In this document: piece after piece, positions 44,543 to 53,008 of the stretch
Position numbering within the stretch: position 1 is the first letter of the stretch
Layout of the letters: each line of letters starts with the position of its first letter
NCBI GenBank assembly: GCA_910577845.1
Contig: CAJTNA010000006.1
Span: 1-64,000, forward strand
Direction: 5' to 3'
Length of the DNA stretch: 64,000 nt
Source of the DNA: an uncultured Christensenella sp.
Lineage (GTDB): Bacteria > Bacillota > Clostridia > Christensenellales > UBA3700
Program-made: the position numbers and the translations under genes
Notes under the pieces: model-generated
Told to the model about the DNA's origin: nothing
What the model saw: only the letters and a program-made list of their open reading frames with translations
The model's database searches: none

Positions 44543-45688
44543 ATGAAAGATACATTATTTATAAAAGTTTTTATGGGTGCTTTCCTTGTAGCGTGTATTC
44601 TTTTAGCAGTAGGCTTTATGTATACTGCATACCAAAATGGAAAGACAGATAGTGAAAAGAATAAAAAGAAAAAAATAATTGACTTGGATAACAGACTCAC
44701 AAAAGTAATTTTAAATGGGGCTGGAGTTTTAGTGACTTTTGCATTTTGCATAGCAAGTATAGTGTTGTTTGCAATTGATTTGAATACGTATGTTGCTAAT
44801 ATTAATACCGATTTTCGTAAGGAAAAAGCAACTTTTGTTAGTTATCAACAAGTAGAAACGAACAATGTTTGTTACAACTTATTGTATGAATTTGTGGCGG
44901 ATGATGGTACTATTTATAAAGGACAATATCCAATTGATATAGCAAATTTTGATTATGTGGAAAGTAAGATTGGTAAAGACATAACAATATATGTTGATTA
45001 TGACTCAAAAACACATTTGCTTGATACAAATTTCACTTGCACTTATTCCTATGTCTTTGGCGGTTGTGCTGTATTGTCCTTAACATTGTTTTGCTATTTG
45101 TTATTTTGTTTTGTAAAGCTATTTAAAAAATATAGCGAAGTACCAGAAAAAGATGTTGACATTGTTTATATGGCAAGGAGTAAACGACCTGCAAATTATC
45201 TGCCTTTGCATTTGATAGTTATAATAGTTGCTTTAATAGTGGCTATATATTGCTTAGCTTATTTTGTAAATACTAATAAAGATTTAGAGATAAATAGAAG
45301 TGGTAACTTTGTACAAGAGGAAGCTACAATAGCCTTTTATGAGAGAAAAATGGACGGCGATTTAGCGATTTTTCCAGTCTATTACGAATATGTTTCAGAT
45401 GATATGACTTATATTGGTTGTTTAATTACAAGACCAACTAACGAAGATGAGGTTCGTGCAATGCTTGGCAATAAAGTGCCAATATATATTGAACATAATT
45501 TGCAACGGCAATCTATGACTTTAGATTTTGACACCACAAATAGTATGATATGGGCTATTTTCGGGGCAGGAGTATTAATTGCTTTAAGCGTGCTATCTTT
45601 AACAAAAATAATAATATATTGTAAAAAGTATATAAAATATTATAAACAATATAATAATATTTTGAAAAAGTATGGTTTGGGCAATTAA
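44543..45688 (+). CDS. DUF3592-like membrane protein, two-domain (paralogue 4)
   Basis: This 381-residue paralogue has five or six helices: about 5-28, 50-74, 170-193, 222-245 and 325-350. It has two DUF3592-type domains, the first with KATFVSYQQVE, LLYEFVADDGTIYKG and SKIGKDITIYVDY, the second with EATIAFYERK, YYEYVSDDMTYIG and AMLGNKVPIYIEHN. AAAGG precedes the ATG. With its neighbours it makes six copies of one domain in 3.4 kb. No terminator was seen directly after it. Confidence 0.7.
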   Translation: MKDTLFIKVFMGAFLVACILLAVGFMYTAYQNGKTDSEKNKKKKIIDLDNRLTKVILNGAGVLVTFAFCIASIVLFAIDLNTYVANINTDFRKEKATFVSYQQVETNNVCYNLLYEFVADDGTIYKGQYPIDIANFDYVESKIGKDITIYVDYDSKTHLLDTNFTCTYSYVFGGCAVLSLTLFCYLLFCFVKLFKKYSEVPEKDVDIVYMARSKRPANYLPLHLIVIIVALIVAIYCLAYFVNTNKDLEINRSGNFVQEEATIAFYERKMDGDLAIFPVYYEYVSDDMTYIGCLITRPTNEDEVRAMLGNKVPIYIEHNLQRQSMTLDFDTTNSMIWAIFGAGVLIALSVLSLTKIIIYCKKYIKYYKQYNNILKKYGLGN

Positions 45689-45756
45689 AGTTAAAGTCTA
45701 AGGAGATAGGAAAAACTTATTAAGGGAATCCACCAGTAAGTAATCAATAGAGATAT

Positions 45757-45866
45757 TTGCAGAAAACTGATTTTAATGCAACTTTTGCTTAACTGATTAG
45801 TTTATAAAAAGCGTTAGCTTTTGGTTTAACTTGAGTTTTATCAAATTTAAGGACAAATAATTAAAC
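45757..45866 (+). repeat. Decayed copy of the structured element found after tuf
   Basis: This stretch aligns with 51083-51189. Shared blocks are TTTGCAG near the start, AACTGAT, AAAAGCGTTAGCTTT in the centre, and TTGAGT, TCAAATTTAA and TAATTAA near the end. The 5' hairpin and the closing GTGTCG/CGACAC stem of the tuf copy are lost here. Confidence 0.55.
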
Positions 45867-45940
45867 TATTGTAAGTTGACTTGACATAAACTATAAATTA
45901 TATTTTAAATGTTAATAGTTAAATTATAGTAATTACTTGG

Positions 45941-46048
45941 CAAATTGTGAAATTATTGCATTTGTTTAAATATCTGCCACAATGTAATTTAAAGTACAAG
46001 TATTGTTTTGCTGATGAGGGGATATATCATTCCGTATGTAAGAAATAA
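45941..46048 (+). pseudogene. Fragment of a SCIFF maturase gene (scfB remnant)
   Basis: About 108 bp align with 11491-11603 of scfB. In the matching frame it reads CNLKYKYCFADEGIYHSVCKK and then a TAA. The middle cysteine of the radical-SAM motif (C106 of scfB) is replaced by Tyr, a net three bases are missing upstream, and the frame ends at codon KK. It has no start codon or ribosome binding site, so it is a remnant of a second copy. A terminator begins 14 bp later. Confidence 0.85.
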
Positions 46049-46061
46049 AAGTCTTTGTGAA

Positions 46062-46104
46062 TTTTGTTATTAGCCATAAATCGACTAATAACAAAAGTTT
46101 TTTC
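46062..46104 (+). terminator. Intrinsic terminator upstream of the str promoter
   Basis: A perfect 12-bp stem, TTTTGTTATTAG (46062-46073) with CTAATAACAAAA (46085-46096), is followed by GTTTTTTCC. Confidence 0.85.
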
Positions 46105-46142
46105 CATTAATTATTATAAATATAAAAAATTGTTTAAAATGT

Positions 46143-46171
46143 TTGACAATTATAATGATATTTGTTAGAAT
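46143..46171 (+). promoter_or_regulatory. str operon promoter
   Basis: TTGACA (46143-46148) and TAGAAT (46166-46171) have a 17-bp spacer. The start site is near 46178, 333 nt before rpsL. Confidence 0.75.
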
Positions 46172-46177
46172 ATCAAA

Positions 46178-46500
46178 TATATGGCTCGCCGTAGGCAAAT
46201 TATGCCAAATTTACGGTGTAACTTTTTAATTAAATAGCTATAAACTCGCTTGAAATTACTTAGGTTGAAGTAAGCTTAGGCGAGCAGTCTAGGAGTATTT
46301 GTAGGTGTGATACATACGCTTAGACAGCGGGAATTTTGTGGAAAGTTATCGCAGTTAGAGTGTCAGTTATAAGCTTGTATTTATTAGGCTTAAGATTGGG
46401 GCTGTAAGTGAGGTATCTAAGGAAATAAAGTGACCGCACGCATATAATGGGTATCCTTCAGGGGTTGCGGGAGCTCATCCGATTTTATAATTTTTAAGGA
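46178..46500 (+). ncRNA. Long structured 5' leader of the rpsL operon, unclassified
   Basis: This leader is more G+C-rich than the spacers around it and holds several clear stems: CCGTA/TACGG enclosing GGC/GCC (46189-46216); CTCGCTT/AGGCGAG enclosing the perfect TTACTT/AAGTAA (46245-46284); GTCTAGG/CTTAGAC with inner GTAT/ATAC (46287-46325); and CCGCA/TGCGG (46434-46470). There is no T-run before the rpsL ribosome binding site, so it does not look like a terminator switch. It was not recognised as a known riboswitch, T-box, RNase P, 6S or tmRNA. A ribosomal-protein-sensing or stability role is possible. Confidence 0.6.
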
Positions 46501-46510
46501 GGTAGATAGA

Positions 46511-46882
46511 ATGCCAACTATTAACCAATTAATTAGGCAAGGTAGAAAAGATAAGGTATCAAAGAGCAATTCACCAATTATGGATGCAAATCCTCAAAAA
46601 CGTGGTGTATGTCTTTCTGTTACTACAACTTCTCCAAAAAAGCCAAACTCAGCTTTGCGTAAAATTGCAAGGGTACGTCTTGTAAATGGTCAAGAAGGTA
46701 CAATTTATATTCCAGGTATTGGACACAATTTGCAAGAGCATAGCGTGGTTTTAATTCGTGGTGGTAGGGTTAGAGATTTGCCAGGTGTCAGATATCACAT
46801 TATCCGTGGTACATTAGATGCTTCTGGTGTAGCTAATCGTAAACAAGCTAGGTCTAAATATGGTGCAAAACGCCCTAAATAA
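46511..46882 (+). CDS. rpsL: 30S ribosomal protein S12
   Basis: S12 sits at the decoding centre. The 123-residue protein has the conserved TTSPKKPNSALRKIARV loop and VVLIRGGRVRDLPGVRYH; the lysines at which streptomycin resistance arises look wild type. AAGGAGGT at 46496-46503 precedes the ATG. It is the first gene of rpsL-rpsG-fusA-tuf. Confidence 0.98.
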   Translation: MPTINQLIRQGRKDKVSKSNSPIMDANPQKRGVCLSVTTTSPKKPNSALRKIARVRLVNGQEGTIYIPGIGHNLQEHSVVLIRGGRVRDLPGVRYHIIRGTLDASGVANRKQARSKYGAKRPK

Positions 46883-46970
46883 GTCTAGTAATCGGATGTT
46901 TTAAAGCAACTTTGACTGCTTTGCTTTTGTGATTTTTAGGCAGTCGTAATATTAATGGAGGTAAAAAATT

Positions 46971-47441
46971 ATGCCAAGAAGAAGTGGTGTTATAAAAAGA
47001 GACGTTCTTCCAGACCCAATTTATGGTAGCAAGGTTATTACAAAGTTAATCAACCAAGTTATGCTTGATGGTAAAAGAGGAACTGCTCAAAATATAGTAT
47101 ATGGTGCTTTTGAAATCATTAAAAACAAAATGAATCAAGACCCAATGGAGGTTTTTGAGCAAGCACTAGAAAATGTAAAGCCTGTTTTGGAAGTTAAAGC
47201 ACGCCGTGTAGGTGGTTCAACTTACCAAGTTCCAATGGAAATTAGGGCTGAAAGAAGACAAACTCTTGCTATTCGTTGGATTGTTCTTTTTGCTAGAAAG
47301 AGAAATGAGAAAACTACAGTTGAGAGACTTGCTGGCGAACTAATGGATGCTTACAACAACTCTGGTAACTCTGTGAAGAAAAAAGATGATATGCACAGAA
47401 TGGCTGAGGCAAACAAAGCATTCGCACATTATCGTTGGTAA
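46971..47441 (+). CDS. rpsG: 30S ribosomal protein S7
   Basis: S7 nucleates assembly of the 30S head. The 156-residue protein has the family start MPRRSGVIKRDVLPDPIYGS and conserved RRVGGSTYQVPMEI and RMAEANKAFAHYRW. GGAGGT precedes the ATG. The 88-bp gap from rpsL contains a complementary pair of CTGCTTTG-like segments but no clear S7 site was identified. Confidence 0.98.
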   Translation: MPRRSGVIKRDVLPDPIYGSKVITKLINQVMLDGKRGTAQNIVYGAFEIIKNKMNQDPMEVFEQALENVKPVLEVKARRVGGSTYQVPMEIRAERRQTLAIRWIVLFARKRNEKTTVERLAGELMDAYNNSGNSVKKKDDMHRMAEANKAFAHYRW

Positions 47442-47468
47442 TTGTAATTTGATTTTTAGGAGGGCGTT

Positions 47469-49553
47469 ATGCCAAGAGAATTTTCGTTGGAAAATACAAG
47501 AAATATAGGTATTATGGCTCATATTGATGCTGGTAAAACTACTACATCAGAGCGTATTTTGTACTATACTGGCCGTGTTCACAAGATTGGTGAAACACAC
47601 GATGGTTCTGCAACTATGGACTGGATGGTACAAGAGCAAGAGCGTGGTATTACTATCACATCTGCAGCTACATCTACTCAATGGCGTGGTACTCGAATCA
47701 ACCTTATTGATACTCCAGGACACGTTGACTTTACTGTAGAGGTTGAGAGAAGCTTACGTGTACTTGATGGTGCTGTTGCATTGTTCTGTGCAAAATCTGG
47801 TGTTGAGCCACAATCTGAAACTGTATGGCGTCAAGCTACTAAATATGGTGTTCCTCGTATTGCTTTTGTTAACAAAATGGACCGTCAAGGTGCTGACTTT
47901 GCTAACGTAGTGCAAATGATGAAAGACCGTTTGAAAGCTAATGCTGTGCCAGTTCAATTACCAATTGGTAAAGAGGATAACTTTATCGGTCAAGTTGACA
48001 TTATTGAAATGAAAGCTGTCATTTATGCAAAAGATGATAAAGATGGTTCTAAATTTGATATTGTTGATATCCCTAGTGATATGCTAGAAGAGGCTAAAAC
48101 AGCAAGAGAGTTACTTATCGAGTCAATCTCTGACTATGATGAGGAAATTATGGTGAAATTCCTTGAGGGGGAGGATATCTCAGCTGAGGAAATTAAAGTT
48201 GCTTTACGTAAAGCTACAATTGATATGGCAATCACTCCAGTTTTATGCGGTAGTGCTTATCGTAACAAAGGTGTACAAGCTTTAATGGACGCAATCGTTG
48301 ATTATCTTCCATCACCTCTTGACGTACCACACATTAAAGGTACTAACCCAGACAATGGTAATGAAGAGGAAAGAATTTCTTCTGATGACGAGCCAATGGC
48401 AGGTCTTGCATTCAAAATCGTTGCTGACCCGTATGGTAAACTTGCATTCTTTAGATTGTATAGTGGTAAGTTAACAAGCGGTTCATATGTATATAATGCT
48501 TCTAAAGGTAAAAAAGAGCGTATTGGTCGTATTGTACGTATGCACTCTAACTCTAGAACTGAGGTTGATGAGGTGTTCGCAGGTGATATCGTTGCTATTG
48601 TTGGTCTAAAAGATACTACAACTGGTGATACTTTGTGTGACCCAGACCACCCAATTCATTTGGAAAGTATGGATTTCCCAGAGCCAGTTATTAAGGTAGC
48701 TATTGAGCCTAAGACTAAAGCTGGTCAAGAGAAAATGGGTATGGCTTTGGTTAAACTTGCAGAGGAAGACCCAACTTTCAAAACTTATACTGACCAAGAA
48801 ACTGGACAAACAATTATTGCTGGTATGGGTGAGTTGCACTTGGAAATTATCGTTGATAGATTGTTGCGTGAGTTTAAAGTTGAGGCTAACGTAGGTCAAC
48901 CACAAGTTGCTTATCGTGAAACTATTCGTAACACTGTTGATGCTGAAGGTAAGTTCATTCGTCAGTCTGGTGGTTCAGGACAATATGGTCACTGCCGTAT
49001 CACTATGATGCCAGGCGAAGCTGGTTCAGGTGTAGTTATTGAGGATAAGACTGTTGGTGGTTCAATCCCTAAGGAATATATCCCAGCTGTTGACAAGGGT
49101 ATCCGTGAGGCTGCTTTGAGTGGTATTTTAGCTGGTTATGAGCTAGTTGACTTTAAAGTTACTATCAATGATGGTTCATACCACGATGTAGACTCTTCAG
49201 AACTTGCATTTAAGATTGCTGGTAGTATGGCATTCAAAGATGGTGCTAAAAAGGCTAACCCAGTATTGCTAGAGCCTATTATGGCTGTAGACGTTGTTAC
49301 TCCAGATGAATATCTAGGTGATGTAATTGGTACTATCAACGGACGCCGTGGTAGCATTAAGACTATGGAAATGAGAGGTGGCGACCAAGCAATTTCTGCA
49401 GAAGTTCCACTAAGCGAAATGTTTGGTTATGCAACTGTACTTCGTTCAACATCTCAAGGTAGAGCAGGATTCTCAATGCAATTCTCTCATTATGCTGAAG
49501 TTCCAAGAAGCGTTGCTGAGAAAATTATTGGTGAAAGAAATAAAGATAAATAA
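47469..49553 (+). CDS. fusA: Elongation factor G
   Basis: EF-G is the GTPase of ribosomal translocation, 694 aa. G1 AHIDAGKTT, G2 region RGITITSAAT, G3 DTPGHVDF and G4 NKMDR are intact, as is the domain IV loop SGGSGQYGHCRITMMP. AGGAGG at 47458-47463 sets the start. It lies 27 bp after rpsG. Confidence 0.98.
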   Translation: MPREFSLENTRNIGIMAHIDAGKTTTSERILYYTGRVHKIGETHDGSATMDWMVQEQERGITITSAATSTQWRGTRINLIDTPGHVDFTVEVERSLRVLDGAVALFCAKSGVEPQSETVWRQATKYGVPRIAFVNKMDRQGADFANVVQMMKDRLKANAVPVQLPIGKEDNFIGQVDIIEMKAVIYAKDDKDGSKFDIVDIPSDMLEEAKTARELLIESISDYDEEIMVKFLEGEDISAEEIKVALRKATIDMAITPVLCGSAYRNKGVQALMDAIVDYLPSPLDVPHIKGTNPDNGNEEERISSDDEPMAGLAFKIVADPYGKLAFFRLYSGKLTSGSYVYNASKGKKERIGRIVRMHSNSRTEVDEVFAGDIVAIVGLKDTTTGDTLCDPDHPIHLESMDFPEPVIKVAIEPKTKAGQEKMGMALVKLAEEDPTFKTYTDQETGQTIIAGMGELHLEIIVDRLLREFKVEANVGQPQVAYRETIRNTVDAEGKFIRQSGGSGQYGHCRITMMPGEAGSGVVIEDKTVGGSIPKEYIPAVDKGIREAALSGILAGYELVDFKVTINDGSYHDVDSSELAFKIAGSMAFKDGAKKANPVLLEPIMAVDVVTPDEYLGDVIGTINGRRGSIKTMEMRGGDQAISAEVPLSEMFGYATVLRSTSQGRAGFSMQFSHYAEVPRSVAEKIIGERNKDK

Positions 49554-49805
49554 GATTACCTATTTACAAACTTGAAAAAAGGTGATATAATATCTTTATT
49601 AGCTAGTTTAAATTGGAAAAATTTGCTATGATACAAAAATATAAGTTGCTATAGCAATAAATGTAGTCAATTAACAATGTAAAGACAGCTTGACTTTATT
49701 TTGAAAAATTGCATAAGCTGATTTAAACAAAAATTTAACAATAACAATATATTATTGTACAAAAATAAAACATTATAAATTGAATTTTTTAGGAGGATTA
49801 CAAAT

Positions 49806-51008
49806 ATGGCTAAAGCTAAATTTGAAAGAAACAAAACCCACGTTAATATCGGTACAATTGGTCACGTTGACCACGGTAAAACTACTCTTACAGCTGCTAT
49901 CACTATGTATAGTGCTGCAAAGGGATTTGCTGATGCAATGAAATACGATGAAATCGATAAAGCTCCAGAAGAGAGAGAGCGTGGTATTACAATTAACACT
50001 GCACACGTTGAGTATCAAACTGCTACTCGTCACTATGCACACGTTGACTGCCCAGGACACGCAGACTATGTTAAGAATATGATTACTGGTGCTGCTCAAA
50101 TGGATGGTGCTATCCTAGTTGTTGCTTCAACTGATGGTCCAATGCCTCAAACTCGTGAGCATATCTTGCTTGCTCGTCAAGTTGGTGTTCCTTACATCGT
50201 TGTATTTATGAACAAGACTGACTTAGTTGATGATGAAGAGTTGCTAGAGCTAGTTGAGATGGAAATCCGTGACCTACTTTCTGAGTATGGTTTCCCTGGC
50301 GATGACACTCCAATCATTAAAGGTTCTGCTTTCAAGGCTCTTGAGGCTGCTTCTAATGGTAAAGCTGATGACCCAGCTTGTGCTTGTATCGCTGAGCTTC
50401 TTGATGCTGTTGATGCTTATATCCCAGCTCCAGAGCGTGACACTGATAAGCCTTTCTTGATGCCAGTTGAGGACGTATTTACTATTACTGGTCGTGGTAC
50501 TGTTGCTACTGGTAGAGTAGAGCGTGGTTGCATCAAAATGCAAGACCAAATCGAAATCGTTGGTATTAAAGACACTGTTAAGACAACTTGTACTGGTATT
50601 GAAATGTTTAGAAAGCTTCTTGATGAGGCATTCGCTGGTGATAACGTTGGTCTATTGCTACGTGGTATCCAAAGAACAGATATCGAGCGTGGTCAAGTAC
50701 TTGCTAAGCCAGGTTCAATTAACCCTCACACTTCTTTCGCATCTCAAGTATACGTATTGACAAAAGAAGAGGGTGGTCGTCATACTCCATTCTTTGATGG
50801 TTATCGTCCACAATTCTATTTCAGAACAACTGACGTTACTGGTTCAATCAAATTGCCAGCTGGTGTAGAAATGGTTATGCCTGGTGATAACATTGATATG
50901 AACATTGAGCTTATCACTCCAATCGCTATCGAAGAAGGTCTACGTTTCGCTATACGTGAAGGTGGTAGAACTGTAGGTTCAGGCGTAGTTGCTAAAATTA
51001 TTAAATAA
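49806..51008 (+). CDS. tuf: Elongation factor Tu
   Basis: EF-Tu delivers aminoacyl-tRNA, 400 aa. G1 GHVDHGKTT, G3 DCPGHAD and ITGAAQMDGAILVV are conserved; the G4 motif reads NKTD where most bacteria have NKCD. AGGAGGA at 49791-49797 precedes the ATG. The 252-bp gap from fusA suggests that tuf also has its own promoter. Codon use is the most biased in the window, as expected for high expression. A structured element and a terminator follow. Confidence 0.98.
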   Translation: MAKAKFERNKTHVNIGTIGHVDHGKTTLTAAITMYSAAKGFADAMKYDEIDKAPEERERGITINTAHVEYQTATRHYAHVDCPGHADYVKNMITGAAQMDGAILVVASTDGPMPQTREHILLARQVGVPYIVVFMNKTDLVDDEELLELVEMEIRDLLSEYGFPGDDTPIIKGSAFKALEAASNGKADDPACACIAELLDAVDAYIPAPERDTDKPFLMPVEDVFTITGRGTVATGRVERGCIKMQDQIEIVGIKDTVKTTCTGIEMFRKLLDEAFAGDNVGLLLRGIQRTDIERGQVLAKPGSINPHTSFASQVYVLTKEEGGRHTPFFDGYRPQFYFRTTDVTGSIKLPAGVEMVMPGDNIDMNIELITPIAIEEGLRFAIREGGRTVGSGVVAKIIK

Positions 51009-51053
51009 TTTAGACTAGCAAGAATTTTTAAATTTTAAAATGATATTATCGGA

Positions 51054-51181
51054 AGTTGTCGCAAAGCGTGGCGAAGCCACATTTTGCAGTAACTGATGTT
51101 AATTCAAATTGTGTCGAGCTTGATTTATCAAGCAAAAGCGTTAGCTTTGTTTAAATTTGAGTCTCTCAAATTTAACGACAC
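51054..51181 (+). ncRNA. Structured element downstream of tuf, unclassified
   Basis: A first long hairpin (51054-51094) stacks AGTT/AACT, GCAAA/TTTGC and GTGGC/GCCAC around a GAA loop. A second unit is closed by GTGTCG (51111-51116) and CGACAC (51176-51181) and encloses three short hairpins, GCTTGA/TCAAGC, AAAGC/GCTTT and AAATTTGA/TCAAATTT. It may be a 3' UTR RNA or a mobile repeat. A decayed copy is at 45757-45866. Confidence 0.6.
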
Positions 51182-51198
51182 GTAATTAATATTAAGCA

Positions 51199-51238
51199 AA
51201 AAGATGCTTTAGTTAATCTAAAGCATCTTTTGTTTTAG
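51199..51238 (+). terminator. Terminator of the str operon
   Basis: A perfect 14-bp stem, AAAAGATGCTTTAG (51199-51212) with CTAAAGCATCTTTT (51218-51231), is followed by GTTTTAG. Confidence 0.9.
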
Positions 51239-52132
51239 AACAAAATAACCATAAGCAATGGTGGCGATAAAAAAAGCTTAAGCATAGGCATTGAAAAACA
51301 TAAATTTCCTTGATATAATAAATGTTGTTCCGCCACATTTATAAAAACATTGAGTAAGAGTACTATTACTATTTTGCAATTTTAGTGAAAGAAAAAGCAA
51401 ACAAAAAAGTTCGCCTTTTAACTTGATTACGTCACTTAGTAAAAGAGATTAATTCTTAAAATGTTTTCTATATTTCTGTTTCTAATCTGTAATTACTACA
51501 GAAAAATATTCTAAAAATATGCAATTAAAATTATGAATATCTATTTTAGATGTTAAAATTATCCACACTTTATTTCTAGATATGATTATGTATAGTATCA
51601 TTTTTACAAAAAAAAACGAATGCTTTGCCAAATTTTTTTTATCTATCCTCACTAAAATCTCTAGATATTTTGTGGTAAAAGAGCTTTGCCGTAAATTAAA
51701 AAACAATTTATATATATAGAAAGTGTGGCTGTACATTAAAGACTAGATATTTAATACAATGAATAAAATAAAAAGTTTTTCTTTTGATATTAGATATATT
51801 TAAAAAATAGTAAAAAAGAATTTATAATTAATAAATGTATTAAAAAATATTGCGAATATATTATGAAATGTATATTGTTTGGAATTAATAGTTGTTTCAA
51901 TTTGTTATTGTTAAATTTATTGATATAATAGTTATTAAAACTTTACACTATACAAAAATCTTTGACTTTTATCTTTATCATATTTAACAAAAAAGCAATA
52001 AAGAAAATATTACTTATTTAATAGGAATATTAACAATAATCAAATTGTGATTGTATACTTGATAGCTAATTGTGTTTATAACAAATCCATTTAATTAATT
52101 TAAAACAAGTAAAAAATAAAGAAAATATAAGT

Positions 52133-52166
52133 TTACAAACCAATAGAATTATCTAGTGGTTTGTAA
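52133..52166 (-). terminator. Terminator of the glycosyltransferase operon
   Basis: TTACAAACCA (52133-52142) pairs with TGGTTTGTAA (52157-52166), 18 bp after the stop codon of the minus-strand gene. The T-run is weak. Confidence 0.6.
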
Positions 52167-52183
52167 TTTATCTATCATTTTGC

Positions 52184-53008
52184 TTAGTTTTCAATTATAT
52201 CTTTGTAATCATTAGATAATTTTGTGTATTCCTCAAAGATGTCGTCAAAGCAGTAAATTTTTAATTTTTTATGTACTTTGTCAAACTGCCATTGCTTAAC
52301 GTTATAAATGTGAAAGAATGGTATCCATTTGATTCCTTTGTTAAAGTGTTTGATTATAGTATCTTTTTTAGGTAATCTTTGTTCATTAAATTTGCTATCC
52401 AAATATAAAATACTAGTTCTGCTACGATAAAGGGAGGTTTGGTCTGGCATTTTGAACCATTTAGTGTTTATCAAATTTCTGCATTTTTCAAATAGATTAT
52501 TTTCAATGCAAAGTTTTCTATTAAATAATGCGACACCAGAATTAAAATAATCTTTTGCTATCCAAAATTTGCCCATATAGTCTAAAGCAACAGCAAACTC
52601 ATAATTTGTCATATCTATATTAAATAATTCTGCTATATCTCCACAAGCCATAGTATCACTATCAAGGTAAAGGAATTTGTCTGGCAGTTCCATTAAATCT
52701 GCAAGTAACCTCACTTGGGCATATGGCGTATAATCGTTTTTTTGATTTTTTTCACTTATTGAACTTTTAAATAAATTGGTGATATCCATTAATTTAACAC
52801 AGCTCATTTCATTTGTTTGCTTTAAAATATTTTCAAGCAAGCTTGCTTGTTCTTTTGTTATGCTCTTATAATTTGGTTTAAGCTCAGTAAAATCTAGGGT
52901 AGAAAGATAAATGGTTATAGGTTCCTTGCAGTGTTTTACAATTGACATACAAGAAAGCAGTATACCTTTAAATATGGCACTATTGCCAGAATACATAATA
53001 TTAATCAT
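52184..53008 (-). CDS. Glycosyltransferase family 8 protein
   Basis: This 274-residue protein resembles GT8 retaining sugar transferases such as lipopolysaccharide galactosyl- or glucosyltransferases. INIMYSGNSAIFKGILLSCM at the N-terminus is the nucleotide-sugar site, and the metal-binding D-x-D motif is in FLYLDSDTM near residue 118. YFNSGVALFNRK and the C-terminal HFNKGIKWIP (lysine and histidine before a tryptophan) fit the family. GAGGA at 53013-53017 favours the ATG at 53008 over that at 53020. The start overlaps the end of the flippase-like gene by 8 bp, so they form an operon. Confidence 0.88.
   Translation of the reverse strand: MINIMYSGNSAIFKGILLSCMSIVKHCKEPITIYLSTLDFTELKPNYKSITKEQASLLENILKQTNEMSCVKLMDITNLFKSSISEKNQKNDYTPYAQVRLLADLMELPDKFLYLDSDTMACGDIAELFNIDMTNYEFAVALDYMGKFWIAKDYFNSGVALFNRKLCIENNLFEKCRNLINTKWFKMPDQTSLYRSRTSILYLDSKFNEQRLPKKDTIIKHFNKGIKWIPFFHIYNVKQWQFDKVHKKLKIYCFDDIFEEYTKLSNDYKDIIEN

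Larger units (their letters stand above)
45689..46142. other. Patchwork spacer before the str operon
   Basis: It holds a decayed copy of the element found after tuf, a broken fragment of the SCIFF maturase gene, and a terminator. No intact gene is present. Confidence 0.6.
51009..52132. other. Long spacer between tuf and the envelope island
   Basis: It holds the structured element (51054-51181) and the tuf terminator (51199-51238). The remaining 890 bp are very AT-rich, with no supported gene; an 84-codon minus-strand frame at 51482-51736 has no ribosome binding site and biased, low-complexity content. Confidence 0.6.

Noticed and set aside
46178..46500. T-box riboswitch in the rpsL leader
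   Set aside because: GTGACCGCAC weakly resembles the T-box antiterminator, but AGGGTGG and a following terminator are missing and the downstream gene is not a T-box target.
23105..51567. DnaA boxes (TTATCCACA at 23105-23113 and 51559-51567) as origin signals
   Set aside because: They are single isolated sites without clusters, AT-rich unwinding repeats with dnaA/dnaN nearby, or a gene-orientation switch typical of an origin.
51482..51736. 84-codon minus-strand frame after tuf
   Set aside because: No ribosome binding site, low complexity (Ile, Phe, Lys, Asn) and no recognisable family; expected by chance in such AT-rich DNA.
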